Part shown: in pieces, positions 1 through 9,482 of the stretch
Numbering within the stretch: position 1 is the stretch's first letter
Layout of the letters: each line of letters begins with the position of its first letter
From: Afipia sp.
Lineage (GTDB): Bacteria > Pseudomonadota > Alphaproteobacteria > Rhizobiales > Xanthobacteraceae
Length of the DNA: 64,000 nt
Direction: 5' to 3'
Assembly (NCBI GenBank): GCA_017474385.1
Contig: JAFVHU010000154.1
Coordinates: 1-64,000, forward strand
Position numbers and translations under genes: made by a program
The notes under the pieces: model-generated
Seen by the model: only the letters and a program-made list of their open reading frames with translations
What the model was told of the DNA's origin: nothing
Database searches by the model: none

Positions 1-518
1 CCATGAACATCGACGGCCAGAACACACTGGCCTGCACGCGTGCGATGGACGAAGTCGAGGCCGGTCCGATCAAGGTCAATCCGCTGCCGCATCAGCCGGT
101 GGTGAAGGATCTCGTGCCGGACCTGACCAATTTCTATGCGCAGTACGCCTCGATCGAGCCGTGGCTGCAGACCACCACCGCCACGCCGCAGAAGGAATGG
201 AAGCAGTCGCCGGAAGACCGCGCCAAGCTCGACGGTCTTTACGAGTGCATCCTGTGCGCCTGCTGCTCGACCTCATGCCCGAGCTACTGGTGGAACTCTG
301 ACCGCTTCCTCGGCCCGGCCGCATTGCTCGCCGCCGACCGCTGGGTGAAGGATTCCCGCGATGAGGCCACCGGCGAGCGGCTCGACAATCTGGAAGATCC
401 GTTCCGGCTCTATCGCTGCCACACCATCATGAACTGCGCCAAGGCCTGCCCGAAGGGTCTCAACCCCTCGGAAGCCATCGCCGACCTCAAGCTGAAGATG
501 GTCGAACGGCAGGTGTGA
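1..518 (+). CDS. sdhB: Succinate dehydrogenase iron-sulfur subunit, 3' part only
   Basis: Electron-transfer subunit of complex II, passing electrons from the flavoprotein SdhA to the membrane anchor. The visible 171 residues begin just after the [2Fe-2S] domain (the start [11 protein letters not shown] is the usual internal sequence, so the Met at base 3 is not a start). The [4Fe-4S] motif CxxCxxCxxxC lies at visible residues 82-92, and the remaining cluster cysteines are at 139, 145 and 149. Roughly the first 90 residues lie outside the window. A strong terminator follows 27 bases after the stop, so this is the last gene of the sdh operon. Confidence 0.96.
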   Translation, partial: MNIDGQNTLACTRAMDEVEAGPIKVNPLPHQPVVKDLVPDLTNFYAQYASIEPWLQTTTATPQKEWKQSPEDRAKLDGLYECILCACCSTSCPSYWWNSDRFLGPAALLAADRWVKDSRDEATGERLDNLEDPFRLYRCHTIMNCAKACPKGLNPSEAIADLKLKMVERQV

Positions 519-545
519 TCGCCGAGCCATCGCAGGAAATCAAAA

Positions 546-576
546 ATGCCCGCTTCTTGAGAAGCGGGCATCTTTG
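546..576 (+). terminator. Intrinsic terminator of the sdh operon
   Basis: A perfect 12-bp inverted repeat (ATGCCCGCTTCT, 2-nt loop, AGAAGCGGGCAT) is followed by CTTTGTT. It sits directly downstream of the sdhB stop, and an A-rich stretch precedes it, so it may also stop transcription from the convergent gene at 633-2024. Confidence 0.85.
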
Positions 577-632
577 TTATTGAACCGATCAATCCGCTTT
601 TGACTGCAACGCCCTTTCAGCGCGCCGCAGGA

Positions 633-2024
633 TCAGAGCTTGAAGGCGACGCCGACCCGCACCTCGTCAATGGTCAAATCAACCGTATTCGACACCGAGT
701 GACGATCGGTCGCCTGCCCGTAGGGGATGTACCGGTATTCGGTCCTCAGAATCAGGTGATCGCTCACCGCATATTCCAGCCCCGCGCCGGCGGTCCAGCT
801 TGTGAAGCGCTCGTTGAAAGTATTCTGAAGCCCGGAAAAATGAATGGTGTGACTGTAATCGGTCCCAGCAACACCCGCGGTGACGTAAGACAGGAAGCTG
901 CCGAACGCGAAACCAAGCCGCCCTCGAACCGACCATGCATTGTCCAGCTTCGACGTCACCTGGAATCCGGGATTGACCCTGCCCAGATTGTCGATCAGGG
1001 CTCCGCCGCCACTCATCGTCGAAAGCAGGACATCTCCCTCAATGCCGAGCACGGTTCGGCCGAACTGGAAATTATAGCCCGCATAAATCCAGGGCACTGT
1101 CCCAGATGGATTCAATGGAACATAATTTCCGGGGCTGGCGAGACCTACGTAGGTTGACTGGCTCTGGTTAAAGCCAGCCAGTGCACCGGCATAGAGACCG
1201 CTCCAGACGGCAGGCGCGTTTGAAAACGAGAGCACGCGGTCGACCGACGACGACGGAGGGCCACCAAACTTCAAGGCCACGCCTGCGCGGAATTCGTGGT
1301 TTGTGACGGACGTATCCGCAAAATGAATGCCCGCGCCGACGCGCTTTACCTCAAATTTCTCGCCGAGGTCGGTGTAGCGGTACTCGCCACGCAAAATCAG
1401 ATTGCCAAGGACAGCGTATTCAAGCCCGGCGCCTGCGGTCCATCCGATCCGTGTTTGCTGGTTGTCATGTGTGGTGCCGGGGCTGCCGGGCAAAACGTAA
1501 GGAAAATTGACGCCCGCGAACGTCACGCCGCCGGCGATGTAGGGCATCACATTGCCGAACGCATAACCCACGCGTCCGCGAACGGAGGCCGTCCAGTCGA
1601 TTTCAGATTTCACAGTACTATCATCGAAAGGATTGAGCACGGACTGGCTGCGCAGCCAGGTCTTTGCGAAATCGGCCTCGATGCCCGTCACCAATCCGCC
1701 GGACTGAAAATTGTATCCCGCATACGGCCCGACTACGCCTCCGGCCATGTCCATCGGGACCCCCGGTTCTTGCGACCACGGAGGCGTGGAAGCATAGTGG
1801 CTGCGTCCCCAGCCGTGGCCAGCCTGCGCACCGATGTACGCACCAGCCCAGGAATAAGACGGCACATAGGCGAAGGGACGGGCTAAAGCTTCTTCGGATT
1901 GTCCCGGCGCTGCGCTGGCGATCAAACCAGCGGTCACAATGCCAAGGCGACCAGCGATCCCGATCAATCGATTGTATTTTCTTTTTCTTGAACAGTGCAC
2001 GGAAGCGCCCCAAACCAAACCCAT
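633..2024 (-). CDS. Outer-membrane beta-barrel protein with two tandem barrel domains
   Basis: Predicted outer-membrane protein of the Omp25/31-RopB (OMP_b-brl) type. Residues 1-45 include a basic start and a hydrophobic signal segment. Two homologous halves follow. The first begins near W59 (SWAGAYIGAQAGHGWG) and the second near W274 (VWSGLYAGALAGF). Each half carries the motif WTAGAGLEYAV and a following EYRY strand, and each ends in a typical barrel strand (RAGVALKF, RVGVAFKL). Family members normally have one such domain of about 200 residues, so this is an internal duplication. The gene converges with sdhB and its start lies close to the damaged cyclase gene. The exact substrate or role is unknown. 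Confidence 0.85.
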   Translation of the reverse strand: MGLVWGASVHCSRKRKYNRLIGIAGRLGIVTAGLIASAAPGQSEEALARPFAYVPSYSWAGAYIGAQAGHGWGRSHYASTPPWSQEPGVPMDMAGGVVGPYAGYNFQSGGLVTGIEADFAKTWLRSQSVLNPFDDSTVKSEIDWTASVRGRVGYAFGNVMPYIAGGVTFAGVNFPYVLPGSPGTTHDNQQTRIGWTAGAGLEYAVLGNLILRGEYRYTDLGEKFEVKRVGAGIHFADTSVTNHEFRAGVALKFGGPPSSSVDRVLSFSNAPAVWSGLYAGALAGFNQSQSTYVGLASPGNYVPLNPSGTVPWIYAGYNFQFGRTVLGIEGDVLLSTMSGGGALIDNLGRVNPGFQVTSKLDNAWSVRGRLGFAFGSFLSYVTAGVAGTDYSHTIHFSGLQNTFNERFTSWTAGAGLEYAVSDHLILRTEYRYIPYGQATDRHSVSNTVDLTIDEVRVGVAFKL

Positions 2025-2061
2025 CTGACGCCAATAGTCACATCAAGTCGCACTCCAATCG

Positions 2062-2952
2062 ATGGACAAACTCATTTGTCCACAGGACATCCGGCGAGGG
2101 CCGCGCGAAATGGACTGCGTCTATTCGCTCTGGTGCATGCGCCGCGAGAACGGCTTCAACGAAGATGCGCTCGGCGCGATGCGCGATCTGGTGCCGATTC
2201 TTAGACTGGCGGTGAAATCGGCCGCACACGCCCGCATCGCCCGCACGATCGGACATGTCTATCTTGGCCGCGATGCCGCGGAGCGCGTGCTGAGCGGGCG
2301 CATTTCCCGCGGCGTCGCCGACCGCATCAATGCGGTGTTGTGGTTTTCGGACCTGCGCGGATCGACCCGCATCGGCGAAGGCATGGACCCCGCCGAGTTC
2401 ATTCCCTTTCTCAACGACTATGCCGACGCCGCCATCGGCGCGATCCATGACGAAGGCGGCGACGTTCTCAAGCTGATCGGTGACGGCGTGCTTGCTATCT
2501 TCAATCAAGACGACATGGGCTCTGCACGGCGCGCGGCACTGCGCGCCGAGAACCAGTTCAGAAAGAACATCCAGGTCCTGAACGAGCGGCGCGCATCCGA
2601 GAACAGGCCGACCACCTCGGCCTACGTGGCCTTGCATGTCGGCGAGGTTTTTTACGGCAATATCGGCAGCGAAGATCGGCTCGATTTCACTGTCGTCGGT
2701 CCGGCGGTCAACGAAGTCAGCCGCATCGCCTCGATGTGCCGTTCCGTCGAACGCGAGCTGCTGGTGTCCTCGGCATTTTTCGACGGTCTTGACGCGCCCG
2801 GAAACGGACACTTCGTATCGACCGGGCGTCACGCCCTTCGCGGCATCGGACGCGCTGGAATTGTACACGATCGATCCCGGAATCAGGGCCGACGGACAGG
2901 CCGCCAGCCGGTTCGAGCAGTATCTGCAAAACCGCAAGCAATGAGGTCTTGA
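2062..2952 (+). CDS. Class III adenylate/guanylate cyclase, apparently truncated at the N-terminus and frameshifted near the C-terminus
   Basis: The catalytic domain is recognisable: the metal-binding Asp in WFSDLRGST, the second Asp in KLIGDGVLAIF, and the NEVSRI segment that supplies catalytic Asn/Arg. At about base 2854 the frame changes. The family-typical ending ALRGxGR-LELYTIDPG continues in the next frame and ends at 2944 (LQNRKQ), whereas the open frame reads on into unrelated Arg-rich sequence to 2952. One extra base near 2850-2857 explains this. Homologues I know also carry about 150 residues before the segment starting near FNEDALGAMRDLVP, which are absent here. All catalytic residues precede the frameshift, so residual activity cannot be excluded. 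Confidence 0.75.
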   Translation: MDKLICPQDIRRGPREMDCVYSLWCMRRENGFNEDALGAMRDLVPILRLAVKSAAHARIARTIGHVYLGRDAAERVLSGRISRGVADRINAVLWFSDLRGSTRIGEGMDPAEFIPFLNDYADAAIGAIHDEGGDVLKLIGDGVLAIFNQDDMGSARRAALRAENQFRKNIQVLNERRASENRPTTSAYVALHVGEVFYGNIGSEDRLDFTVVGPAVNEVSRIASMCRSVERELLVSSAFFDGLDAPGNGHFVSTGRHALRGIGRAGIVHDRSRNQGRRTGRQPVRAVSAKPQAMRS

Positions 2953-2983
2953 AACCGTCGCGCACTCGCGCGATGACTGGCGC

Positions 2984-3793
2984 ATGAGCAAAGACCTCGA
3001 CGACAAGCCATTCGGCACCTACGCCCCCAATGCGCTGCAGCGCGCCGTGATCGCCGCCGCACATGGCTCCGGTCTCAAGCGCGGCGCGTTCCGGCCGTGG
3101 CTGTCGCGCCTCGTCAACCTGCTCGGCTCCGGCCCGATTGACGCCACCTATCAGGGCGCCTCGTTCCGGCTGCATCATCTGGCCAGCGGCACCGAGCGCG
3201 GCGCGCTGTTCAATCCCGATTACAATTTGCCGGAACTGGACTTTCTCCGCGAACATGCGCGCTCCGGCGGCACCTTTGTCGATGTCGGCGCCAATGTCGG
3301 CACTTATGCCGTGGCGCTGGCAAAGCATGTCGGCGAACGCGGGCGCGTCATTGCAATCGAGCCGCATCCGGTGAGCAATGCGCGGCTCGCCTTCAATGCG
3401 AGCGCCTCAAAGCTGACCAATCTCACCCTGGTCAAGGCCGCCGCGGGCGACATCGACGGCGAACTGATGATCGAAACCGACGGCGACAATCTCGGCGCCA
3501 GTCACATCTCCGCCACCGGCGGCATCAAGGTGCCGGCGCATCGCCTGCTGACGATCCTGCGCGACGCCAATGTGACGCGAGTCGATGCTCTCAAGATCGA
3601 CGTCGAAGGTTATGAAGACCGCGTGCTCACCGGCTTCTTCCGCGAAGCGCCGGAATCGCTGTGGCCGAATGCCGTCGCCATCGAGCATCTCGAGCGCAAG
3701 GCATGGCTGCACGATTGCATCAAGGACATGGTCGGCCTCGGCTATGGCATCGCCGGCAAAACGCGCAGCAACACACTGCTGGTGCGGAAGTAG
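2984..3793 (+). CDS. FkbM family SAM-dependent methyltransferase
   Basis: Class I methyltransferase of 269 residues. The SAM-binding glycine motif DVGANVG is at residues 100-106, the acidic end of strand 2 (AIEPHP) is at about 124-129, and the FkbM signature KIDVEGYE is at 204-211. Family members typically O-methylate sugars or polyketides, but the substrate here is not evident from neighbours. It begins 31 bases after the damaged cyclase and precedes a VOC gene on the same strand. Confidence 0.87.
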   Translation: MSKDLDDKPFGTYAPNALQRAVIAAAHGSGLKRGAFRPWLSRLVNLLGSGPIDATYQGASFRLHHLASGTERGALFNPDYNLPELDFLREHARSGGTFVDVGANVGTYAVALAKHVGERGRVIAIEPHPVSNARLAFNASASKLTNLTLVKAAAGDIDGELMIETDGDNLGASHISATGGIKVPAHRLLTILRDANVTRVDALKIDVEGYEDRVLTGFFREAPESLWPNAVAIEHLERKAWLHDCIKDMVGLGYGIAGKTRSNTLLVRK

Positions 3794-3829
3794 TTTTTCA
3801 CTCCATCAACGTCTTACGAAGGAGCGCAC

Positions 3830-4219
3830 ATGATCGATCACATGGGTTTCGCAGTCTCCGACTACAAGCGCGCCAAGGCTTTCTACGCCAAAGCACTGGC
3901 GCCGCTCGGCTATGGACTGATCATGGAAGTGCCGGCAGACGTTCCTCCCAGCGGCGCGGCCGCTGCGGGCTTCGGCGAGAACGGCAAACCGGATTTCTGG
4001 ATCGGCGGAGAAGGCAAGCTCGCGCATCCGCTGCATGTGGCGATCGTTGCAAAAACGCGCGACGCGGTGGATGCGTTTTACAAAGCCGCGATGGCGGCGG
4101 GCGCACGGGACAACGGCGCGCCGGGGATACGTCCGCATTATCACGCAAATTATTACGGCGCGTTCGTGCTGGATCATGACGGCCACAACATCGAGGCCGT
4201 CTGCCACACGCCCGAGTAA
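3830..4219 (+). CDS. VOC (glyoxalase/bleomycin resistance-like) family protein
   Basis: A small 129-residue single VOC module, beginning MIDHMGFAVSDYKRAKAFY, with the second beta-alpha unit around HPLHVAIVAKTRDAVDAFY and the terminal metal-site region DHDGHNIEAVCH. The reaction cannot be assigned; relatives include lyases, dioxygenases and resistance proteins. An AAGGAG ribosome site precedes the ATG. Its stop codon (4217-4219) directly abuts the stop of the convergent MAPEG gene. Confidence 0.85.
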   Translation: MIDHMGFAVSDYKRAKAFYAKALAPLGYGLIMEVPADVPPSGAAAAGFGENGKPDFWIGGEGKLAHPLHVAIVAKTRDAVDAFYKAAMAAGARDNGAPGIRPHYHANYYGAFVLDHDGHNIEAVCHTPE

Positions 4220-4597
4220 CTACTTGAACGCGGGCAGCACGAAGATCACGACACTGACGGCCATGGCCACGGCAAACACCAGCGAACGCGCGGTGGGCTT
4301 GTTGAAGATGTACAGCAGCGCGTGCGCGATGCGGAGCACGATGTAGAGCACCGCGAGCACGTTCACCGTATAGACCGGCGCGCCCATGGTGAGCGCGATC
4401 ACCACCGAGACCGCGAAGAACGGGAACGTTTCGAGCGCATTCTGATGCGCGGCATAGGCCCGCCGGTTTTTCGGCGGAAGGTTGTCGTAGTCCTCGCGCG
4501 GATACCGATTGTCGCTCTCGACACCGTACTTGGCGTATTTGCCCAGCACATACGGCAGCAGCGCGGCGATCAGGACGCACCAGTAGGCGAGCGGCAT
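4220..4597 (-). CDS. MAPEG family membrane protein
   Basis: 125-residue integral membrane protein with about four hydrophobic helices. The family-typical loop NRRAYAAHQNALETFPFF is visible in the middle, as is the C-terminal RIAHALLYIFNKPTARSLVF segment. MAPEG proteins include glutathione- and eicosanoid-linked enzymes; bacterial members of this short type are mostly uncharacterised. It is convergent with the VOC gene with no intergenic base. Confidence 0.88.
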   Translation of the reverse strand: MPLAYWCVLIAALLPYVLGKYAKYGVESDNRYPREDYDNLPPKNRRAYAAHQNALETFPFFAVSVVIALTMGAPVYTVNVLAVLYIVLRIAHALLYIFNKPTARSLVFAVAMAVSVVIFVLPAFK

Positions 4598-4814
4598 CGG
4601 AAGTCCCCCGGCAGATTTTCTCCGCCTATCTCCGTGGCTTCACGTCCCGCTGTCAACAGCCGGAACCCGCCACGTCCGCGCTGTCCGCAACGGAACATAG
4701 TTTTCCTCCGGTCGTTGCCCCACTTGAAAATTTCCGATTCACGCGAGCGAGGACTCGTCGAGAAATTCGTCTTCATGTCGGAGACATGGACGGTGGAAAC
4801 CGAAAGGCCGCGAT

Positions 4815-5018
4815 GTGACAAAACGATTTTCTCAAATCCCCGGCGAGCCGCAGGAGATTCCGCCGGGGACGCCCACCGAGCCGCCGGTGGAAAGTCCGCC
4901 CGGCAATCCGCGCCCCGAAGTACCGCCGCCGATGCATGATCCGGTGGAGCCGGATTCGCCGCGCGAACTTCCTCCGAACGCACCGGACGAAGCGCCGGTC
5001 CGAACGCCGCAGCGATGA
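4815..5018 (+). CDS. Small proline-rich hypothetical protein
   Basis: 67-residue ORF starting with GTG (the overlapping ATG at 4813 runs straight into TGA). About a third of residues are proline and many of the rest are Glu, in repeated PPG/EPP/PPN units, with no signal peptide or membrane segment. It lies in the otherwise empty stretch between the MAPEG gene and the OmpA gene. Nothing in the sequence gives a function, and it could be a chance ORF in GC-rich DNA. Confidence 0.45.
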   Translation: MTKRFSQIPGEPQEIPPGTPTEPPVESPPGNPRPEVPPPMHDPVEPDSPRELPPNAPDEAPVRTPQR

Positions 5019-5265
5019 TCGGCGCTATTCTTGTGGTGCACCGCAACTGTGCTTGGCAGATACGCATTTTGCAGCGGCAGATTCGAGCGTATCTTAACGT
5101 CCATTCATTCTCGGCGAACCGATTCGCCGTGCAACGTGAAATAGTTCCACGCGTTCTGGCTTCGCCACATTACCGCCTAACCACTATTCACTGATCGTTA
5201 CTCACTTCGTTGCGACGGGCGACAGCTTCACTGCTGCTTCACTTTCTTCACACCCCAGAGGCCTC

Positions 5266-7278
5266 ATGAAGAACATTCGATTCATTCTGCTGACGACGAC
5301 GGCGATAGCTGCGATCCAGCTTTCGCAAGCACCGGCTCACGCCGAGACATCGTCGACCATCATTGCACAAGCCGCACCCGCGCCTGCCGATCCGAACGCA
5401 CCGAAGGCTCCGCCGAAGGCAGCTCCGCCCGCGCCTCCCAAGGCTGCACCGGCACCGCCGCCTGCCCCACCGAAGGCTGCACCGCCTCCGCCACCCGCTC
5501 CACCGAAGGCCGCTCCTCCTCCGCCGCCGGCACCGCCGCGCGCTGCACCTCCGCCTCCTCCGCCTGCGCCTCCGAAGGCTGCACCACCGCCGCCTCCCGC
5601 GCCTCCTACAGCTGCACCGCCGCCGCCGCCTCCTCCGGCTGCACCCAAGGCTGCGCCTCCGCCACCGCCGGCTGCTGCGCCTAAGGCACCTCCTCCGCCG
5701 CCACCTGCGGCAGCTCCGAAGGCCGCGCCCGCGCCGACAACAGCACCTGCGCCGACAGCTCCTCCGGCTGCGCGCCCAGCAACGCCTCCTCCGCCAGCTC
5801 CGGGCGCTGCGCCTGCTCCATCGACCGCAACACCGCCGCCCGCTCCTTCGACGGCGCCTGCACCACAACGTCCGCCGGGTGCGCCTCCGGTAGCGCCCGG
5901 CGTGCGTGACGTGACACCGCCGCGTCCTGACGGTGCGCGCCCGGCTGCACCGGGTGGTGCACCGGCGCCTGCTCAGCCGGGAGCCGCTCCGAGCACTGCG
6001 CCGGGAACGCCTCCCGCTGCGACGACTCCGACGACGCCTCCCGCAACTCCGGGAGCAACACCTCCCACAACTCCGCCGGCTCAACCGGGTGCGACGCCTC
6101 CTGCGACGCCGGGACTAACGCCCGGTGCAACACCGCCTGCTCCGGGACAACCGGGCTTCGGTGATCGCCGCGGCCAGCGTCAGGGCCCGCCTCCGGGTCT
6201 CCCCGCCGGTACGCCGGCTGCTCCGACGACGGCTCCCATCGCCGCGCCGCTGCCACCGGCTCCTGCCGTTCAAGCCACGCCGATCCCGGTCCAGCAGCCC
6301 GGCATGCGTCCGGTCGGACGGATGGATGACTTCCGCGGTCAGCGTCAGGAACGCACGGAAGGCGGCCGCACCGTCATCACCGAACCGGGACGCGTCATCG
6401 TTCAGGATCCGAACGGACAGTCCTTCGTCCGTCACAACGACGTCGATCGTTTCCGTTACGGCGCGCGCGACGTGCGTGTGACCCGTGATGGCAGGTATAC
6501 GCGCACCGTCGTCGTTCGTCCTGACGGCACGCAGATCATCACCGTCAACGATGAACGTGGTGGCCTGCTCCGGCGTATCCGCCGCGACCCTTATGGCCGC
6601 GAGGTGATCATCATCGACAACCGGCGCGGGCCCGGCTTCGGCGCCGGCCTCGCCGCCGGTGTGGTTGCCGGCGCCATCGGCGGCTACTTCGTCTCGCTGC
6701 CGCCGCCGGTTCTGCGCATTCCGGAGAACCGCTACATCGTCGAAGCGGAAGACGCTCCGCCGGAGTTGATCTACGACACGCTGATCGCGCCTCCGGTCGA
6801 GCGGATTGAGCGGCCCTACTCGCTCGACGAAATCCGCTACAGCCCGTCGGTGCGTCAGCGCATGCCGAGCATTGATGTCGACAGCATCAACTTCGAGACC
6901 GGATCGTGGGAGATTCCGCCGGATCAGGCTGCGAAGTTGCAAGCCATCGCCGACGGCATCAACCGCGCGATCCAGCGCAATCCGCGCACGGTGTTCCTGA
7001 TCGAAGGACACACCGACGCGGTCGGCAGCGATGTCGACAATCTGTCGCTGTCGGATCGCCGCGCTGAATCGGCGGCCACGCTGCTGACCCAGCAGTTCAA
7101 CGTGCCTGCGGAAAATCTCACCTCGCAGGGCTACGGCGAGCAGTACCTGAAGGTGCCGACGGATGGACCGGAGCGGCGCAACCGCCGCGTCACCGTCCGC
7201 AACATTACGCCGCTGCTCAACGGCGGTCAGGCCTCGCTGCCTCCGCCGCCGGCGGGCACCGCGCCGCCGCGCCGCTGA
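5266..7278 (+). CDS. OmpA family protein with a long Pro/Ala-rich N-terminal region
   Basis: A 670-residue envelope protein. A signal peptide (about residues 1-26, ending APAHA) is followed by roughly 290 residues of PPPPAPPKAAP-type low-complexity repeat. Next comes a middle domain with charged beta repeats (residues 350-450), a glycine-zipper segment GAGLAAGVVAGAIGGYF near 458-475, and a C-terminal OmpA-like peptidoglycan-binding domain from about 540 to 650 with LSLSDRRAESAATLL. The architecture suggests that the proline-rich arm spans the periplasm while the OmpA domain grips the cell wall. A strong terminator follows. Confidence 0.9.
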   Translation: MKNIRFILLTTTAIAAIQLSQAPAHAETSSTIIAQAAPAPADPNAPKAPPKAAPPAPPKAAPAPPPAPPKAAPPPPPAPPKAAPPPPPAPPRAAPPPPPPAPPKAAPPPPPAPPTAAPPPPPPPAAPKAAPPPPPAAAPKAPPPPPPAAAPKAAPAPTTAPAPTAPPAARPATPPPPAPGAAPAPSTATPPPAPSTAPAPQRPPGAPPVAPGVRDVTPPRPDGARPAAPGGAPAPAQPGAAPSTAPGTPPAATTPTTPPATPGATPPTTPPAQPGATPPATPGLTPGATPPAPGQPGFGDRRGQRQGPPPGLPAGTPAAPTTAPIAAPLPPAPAVQATPIPVQQPGMRPVGRMDDFRGQRQERTEGGRTVITEPGRVIVQDPNGQSFVRHNDVDRFRYGARDVRVTRDGRYTRTVVVRPDGTQIITVNDERGGLLRRIRRDPYGREVIIIDNRRGPGFGAGLAAGVVAGAIGGYFVSLPPPVLRIPENRYIVEAEDAPPELIYDTLIAPPVERIERPYSLDEIRYSPSVRQRMPSIDVDSINFETGSWEIPPDQAAKLQAIADGINRAIQRNPRTVFLIEGHTDAVGSDVDNLSLSDRRAESAATLLTQQFNVPAENLTSQGYGEQYLKVPTDGPERRNRRVTVRNITPLLNGGQASLPPPPAGTAPPRR

Positions 7279-7295
7279 GGCAGAACGCGAATAAG

Positions 7296-7328
7296 AAAAC
7301 GGCCGGGAGATTTTCCCGGCCGTTTTTG
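7296..7328 (+). terminator. Intrinsic terminator after the OmpA-family gene
   Basis: A 13-bp perfect stem (AAAACGGCCGGGA, 5-nt loop, TCCCGGCCGTTTT) ends in TTTTTGTT, 18 bases after the stop codon. The A-tract on the 5' side makes it potentially bidirectional. Confidence 0.9.
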
Positions 7329-7363
7329 TTTGGTCAGATGCGAGACGCGCATTCGCCCTCGAT

Positions 7364-7483
7364 GTCGTCCCCGCAAAGGCGGGGACCGATAATCACAGGC
7401 TTCACGTTCTGATGCGAACATTTGAACCATCTCCTGTAATGACAACGACAGGGAGTATGGGTCCCCGCCTTCGCGGAGACGAC
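7364..7483. repeat. Inverted pair of GTCCCCGC-type palindromic repeats
   Basis: Two 28-bp near-identical copies in inverted orientation (7364-7391 and 7456-7483) differ at three positions. Each is itself a small palindrome (TCCCCGC..GCGGGGA). About 64 bases of unique sequence lie between them. This is the arrangement of REP/BIME-like intergenic elements. Confidence 0.75.
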
Positions 7484-7501
7484 TCAGAGGATTATGATCA
7501 T

Positions 7502-7747
7502 TCAGGTCCGCCTGATCTCCGACGGCTCAATCAGATTCACCTTGCCGCCGACGTCGCCTTTCATGCGTAGCGAAAACCCGCGCTGCAAATAGCTTTCGAT
7601 CTGATCCTCGCGAACCGAAAGCTGATTCTTCGCATGATGCTTCACCTCGCCCAGGGCGGGATCCGCCACGCGGTAAAGCCCGTTGGGATAGCGATGAGGA
7701 GCGAAAATCTCTCCATCCGGCGCGATGTACTCCCAACCCATGTGCAA
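7502..7747 (-). CDS. Conserved-looking hypothetical protein
   Basis: 81 residues with no recognised domain. The sequence begins MHMGWEYIAPDGEIFAPHRY and contains an amphipathic stretch (REDQIESYLQRGF), and has no signal peptide or membrane segment. Either Met1 or Met3 could be the start. It lies downstream of argG on the same strand, with the double-hairpin element filling the gap between them, so it may be transcribed from a promoter in or near that element. Confidence 0.55.
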   Translation of the reverse strand: MHMGWEYIAPDGEIFAPHRYPNGLYRVADPALGEVKHHAKNQLSVREDQIESYLQRGFSLRMKGDVGGKVNLIEPSEIRRT

Positions 7748-7770
7748 TCCCGTTTCCGGTTGGGGCGCCC

Positions 7771-7933
7771 CAGTGTCCTGAATCCGAAGTCCGCCTTATT
7801 CTGCAGTAAGCTCCGGAGCGGACTTCGGATTCAAAAGGACACTAGAAAATAATGATTCTAGTGTGGTTTTGGTTCGCAAGTCCGCAAAAGAAGGTGCTGC
7901 TGAATGATGCGGACTTGCGAACCACCACACTAG
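7771..7933. repeat. Double-hairpin intergenic element, copy 1
   Basis: Two long hairpins lie back to back. Hairpin A has arms 7772-7794 and 7818-7843: a 16-bp perfect stem plus a 7-bp outer stem AGTGTCC, with an AAA bulge at 7834-7836. Hairpin B has arms 7858-7886 and 7908-7933: a 17-bp stem plus a 9-bp outer stem CTAGTGTGG, with a TTT bulge at 7867-7869. The spacer between hairpins is 12 nt (7846-7857). Bulges lie only on the two arms next to the spacer. A second copy with different stem sequence but the same geometry is at 25173-25336. No T-tract of a standard terminator follows either hairpin. Confidence 0.85.
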
Positions 7934-7939
7934 TGCGTT

Positions 7940-9352
<1,413 letters not shown>

Positions 9353-9433
9353 TTATTGGCGGCTGGCGTGTTGGGTCACGCCGGGCAACGGCCCGGCCTC
9401 CTCGCCGAGATCAGATGGGCTTTCTATAGAAAG

Positions 9434-9461
9434 ATTGGCGGGCAATGGGAAGCCCGCCAAT
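9434..9461 (-). terminator. Intrinsic terminator of the PAP2 phosphatase gene
   Basis: A perfect 10-bp stem (ATTGGCGGGC, 8-nt loop, GCCCGCCAAT) lies just past the stop of the minus-strand gene at 9483. On that strand it is followed by CTTTCTAT, a weak U-rich tail. Confidence 0.7.
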
Positions 9462-9482
9462 AATGGCCGTTTTCGCTGCCCG

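Noticed and set aside
5248..6084. Arg/Ser/Cys-rich minus-strand open frame opposite the OmpA-family gene
   Set aside because: It is the reverse reading of Pro/Ala codons and has no biological signature.
5400..6150. Possible CRISPR or tandem repeat array
   Set aside because: The periodicity comes from Pro/Ala-coding triplets with irregular unit length. There are no constant repeats with unique spacers and no cas genes.
7771..7933. Reading the double hairpins as ordinary rho-independent terminators
   Set aside because: Stems are too long, loops are over 20 nt, no T-tract follows, and the same two-hairpin plan recurs upstream of ppa rather than after a gene.
7771..7933. Insertion sequence remnant
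   Set aside because: The element has no room for a transposase, and I see no clear target duplication. A MITE-like origin stays open but unproven.
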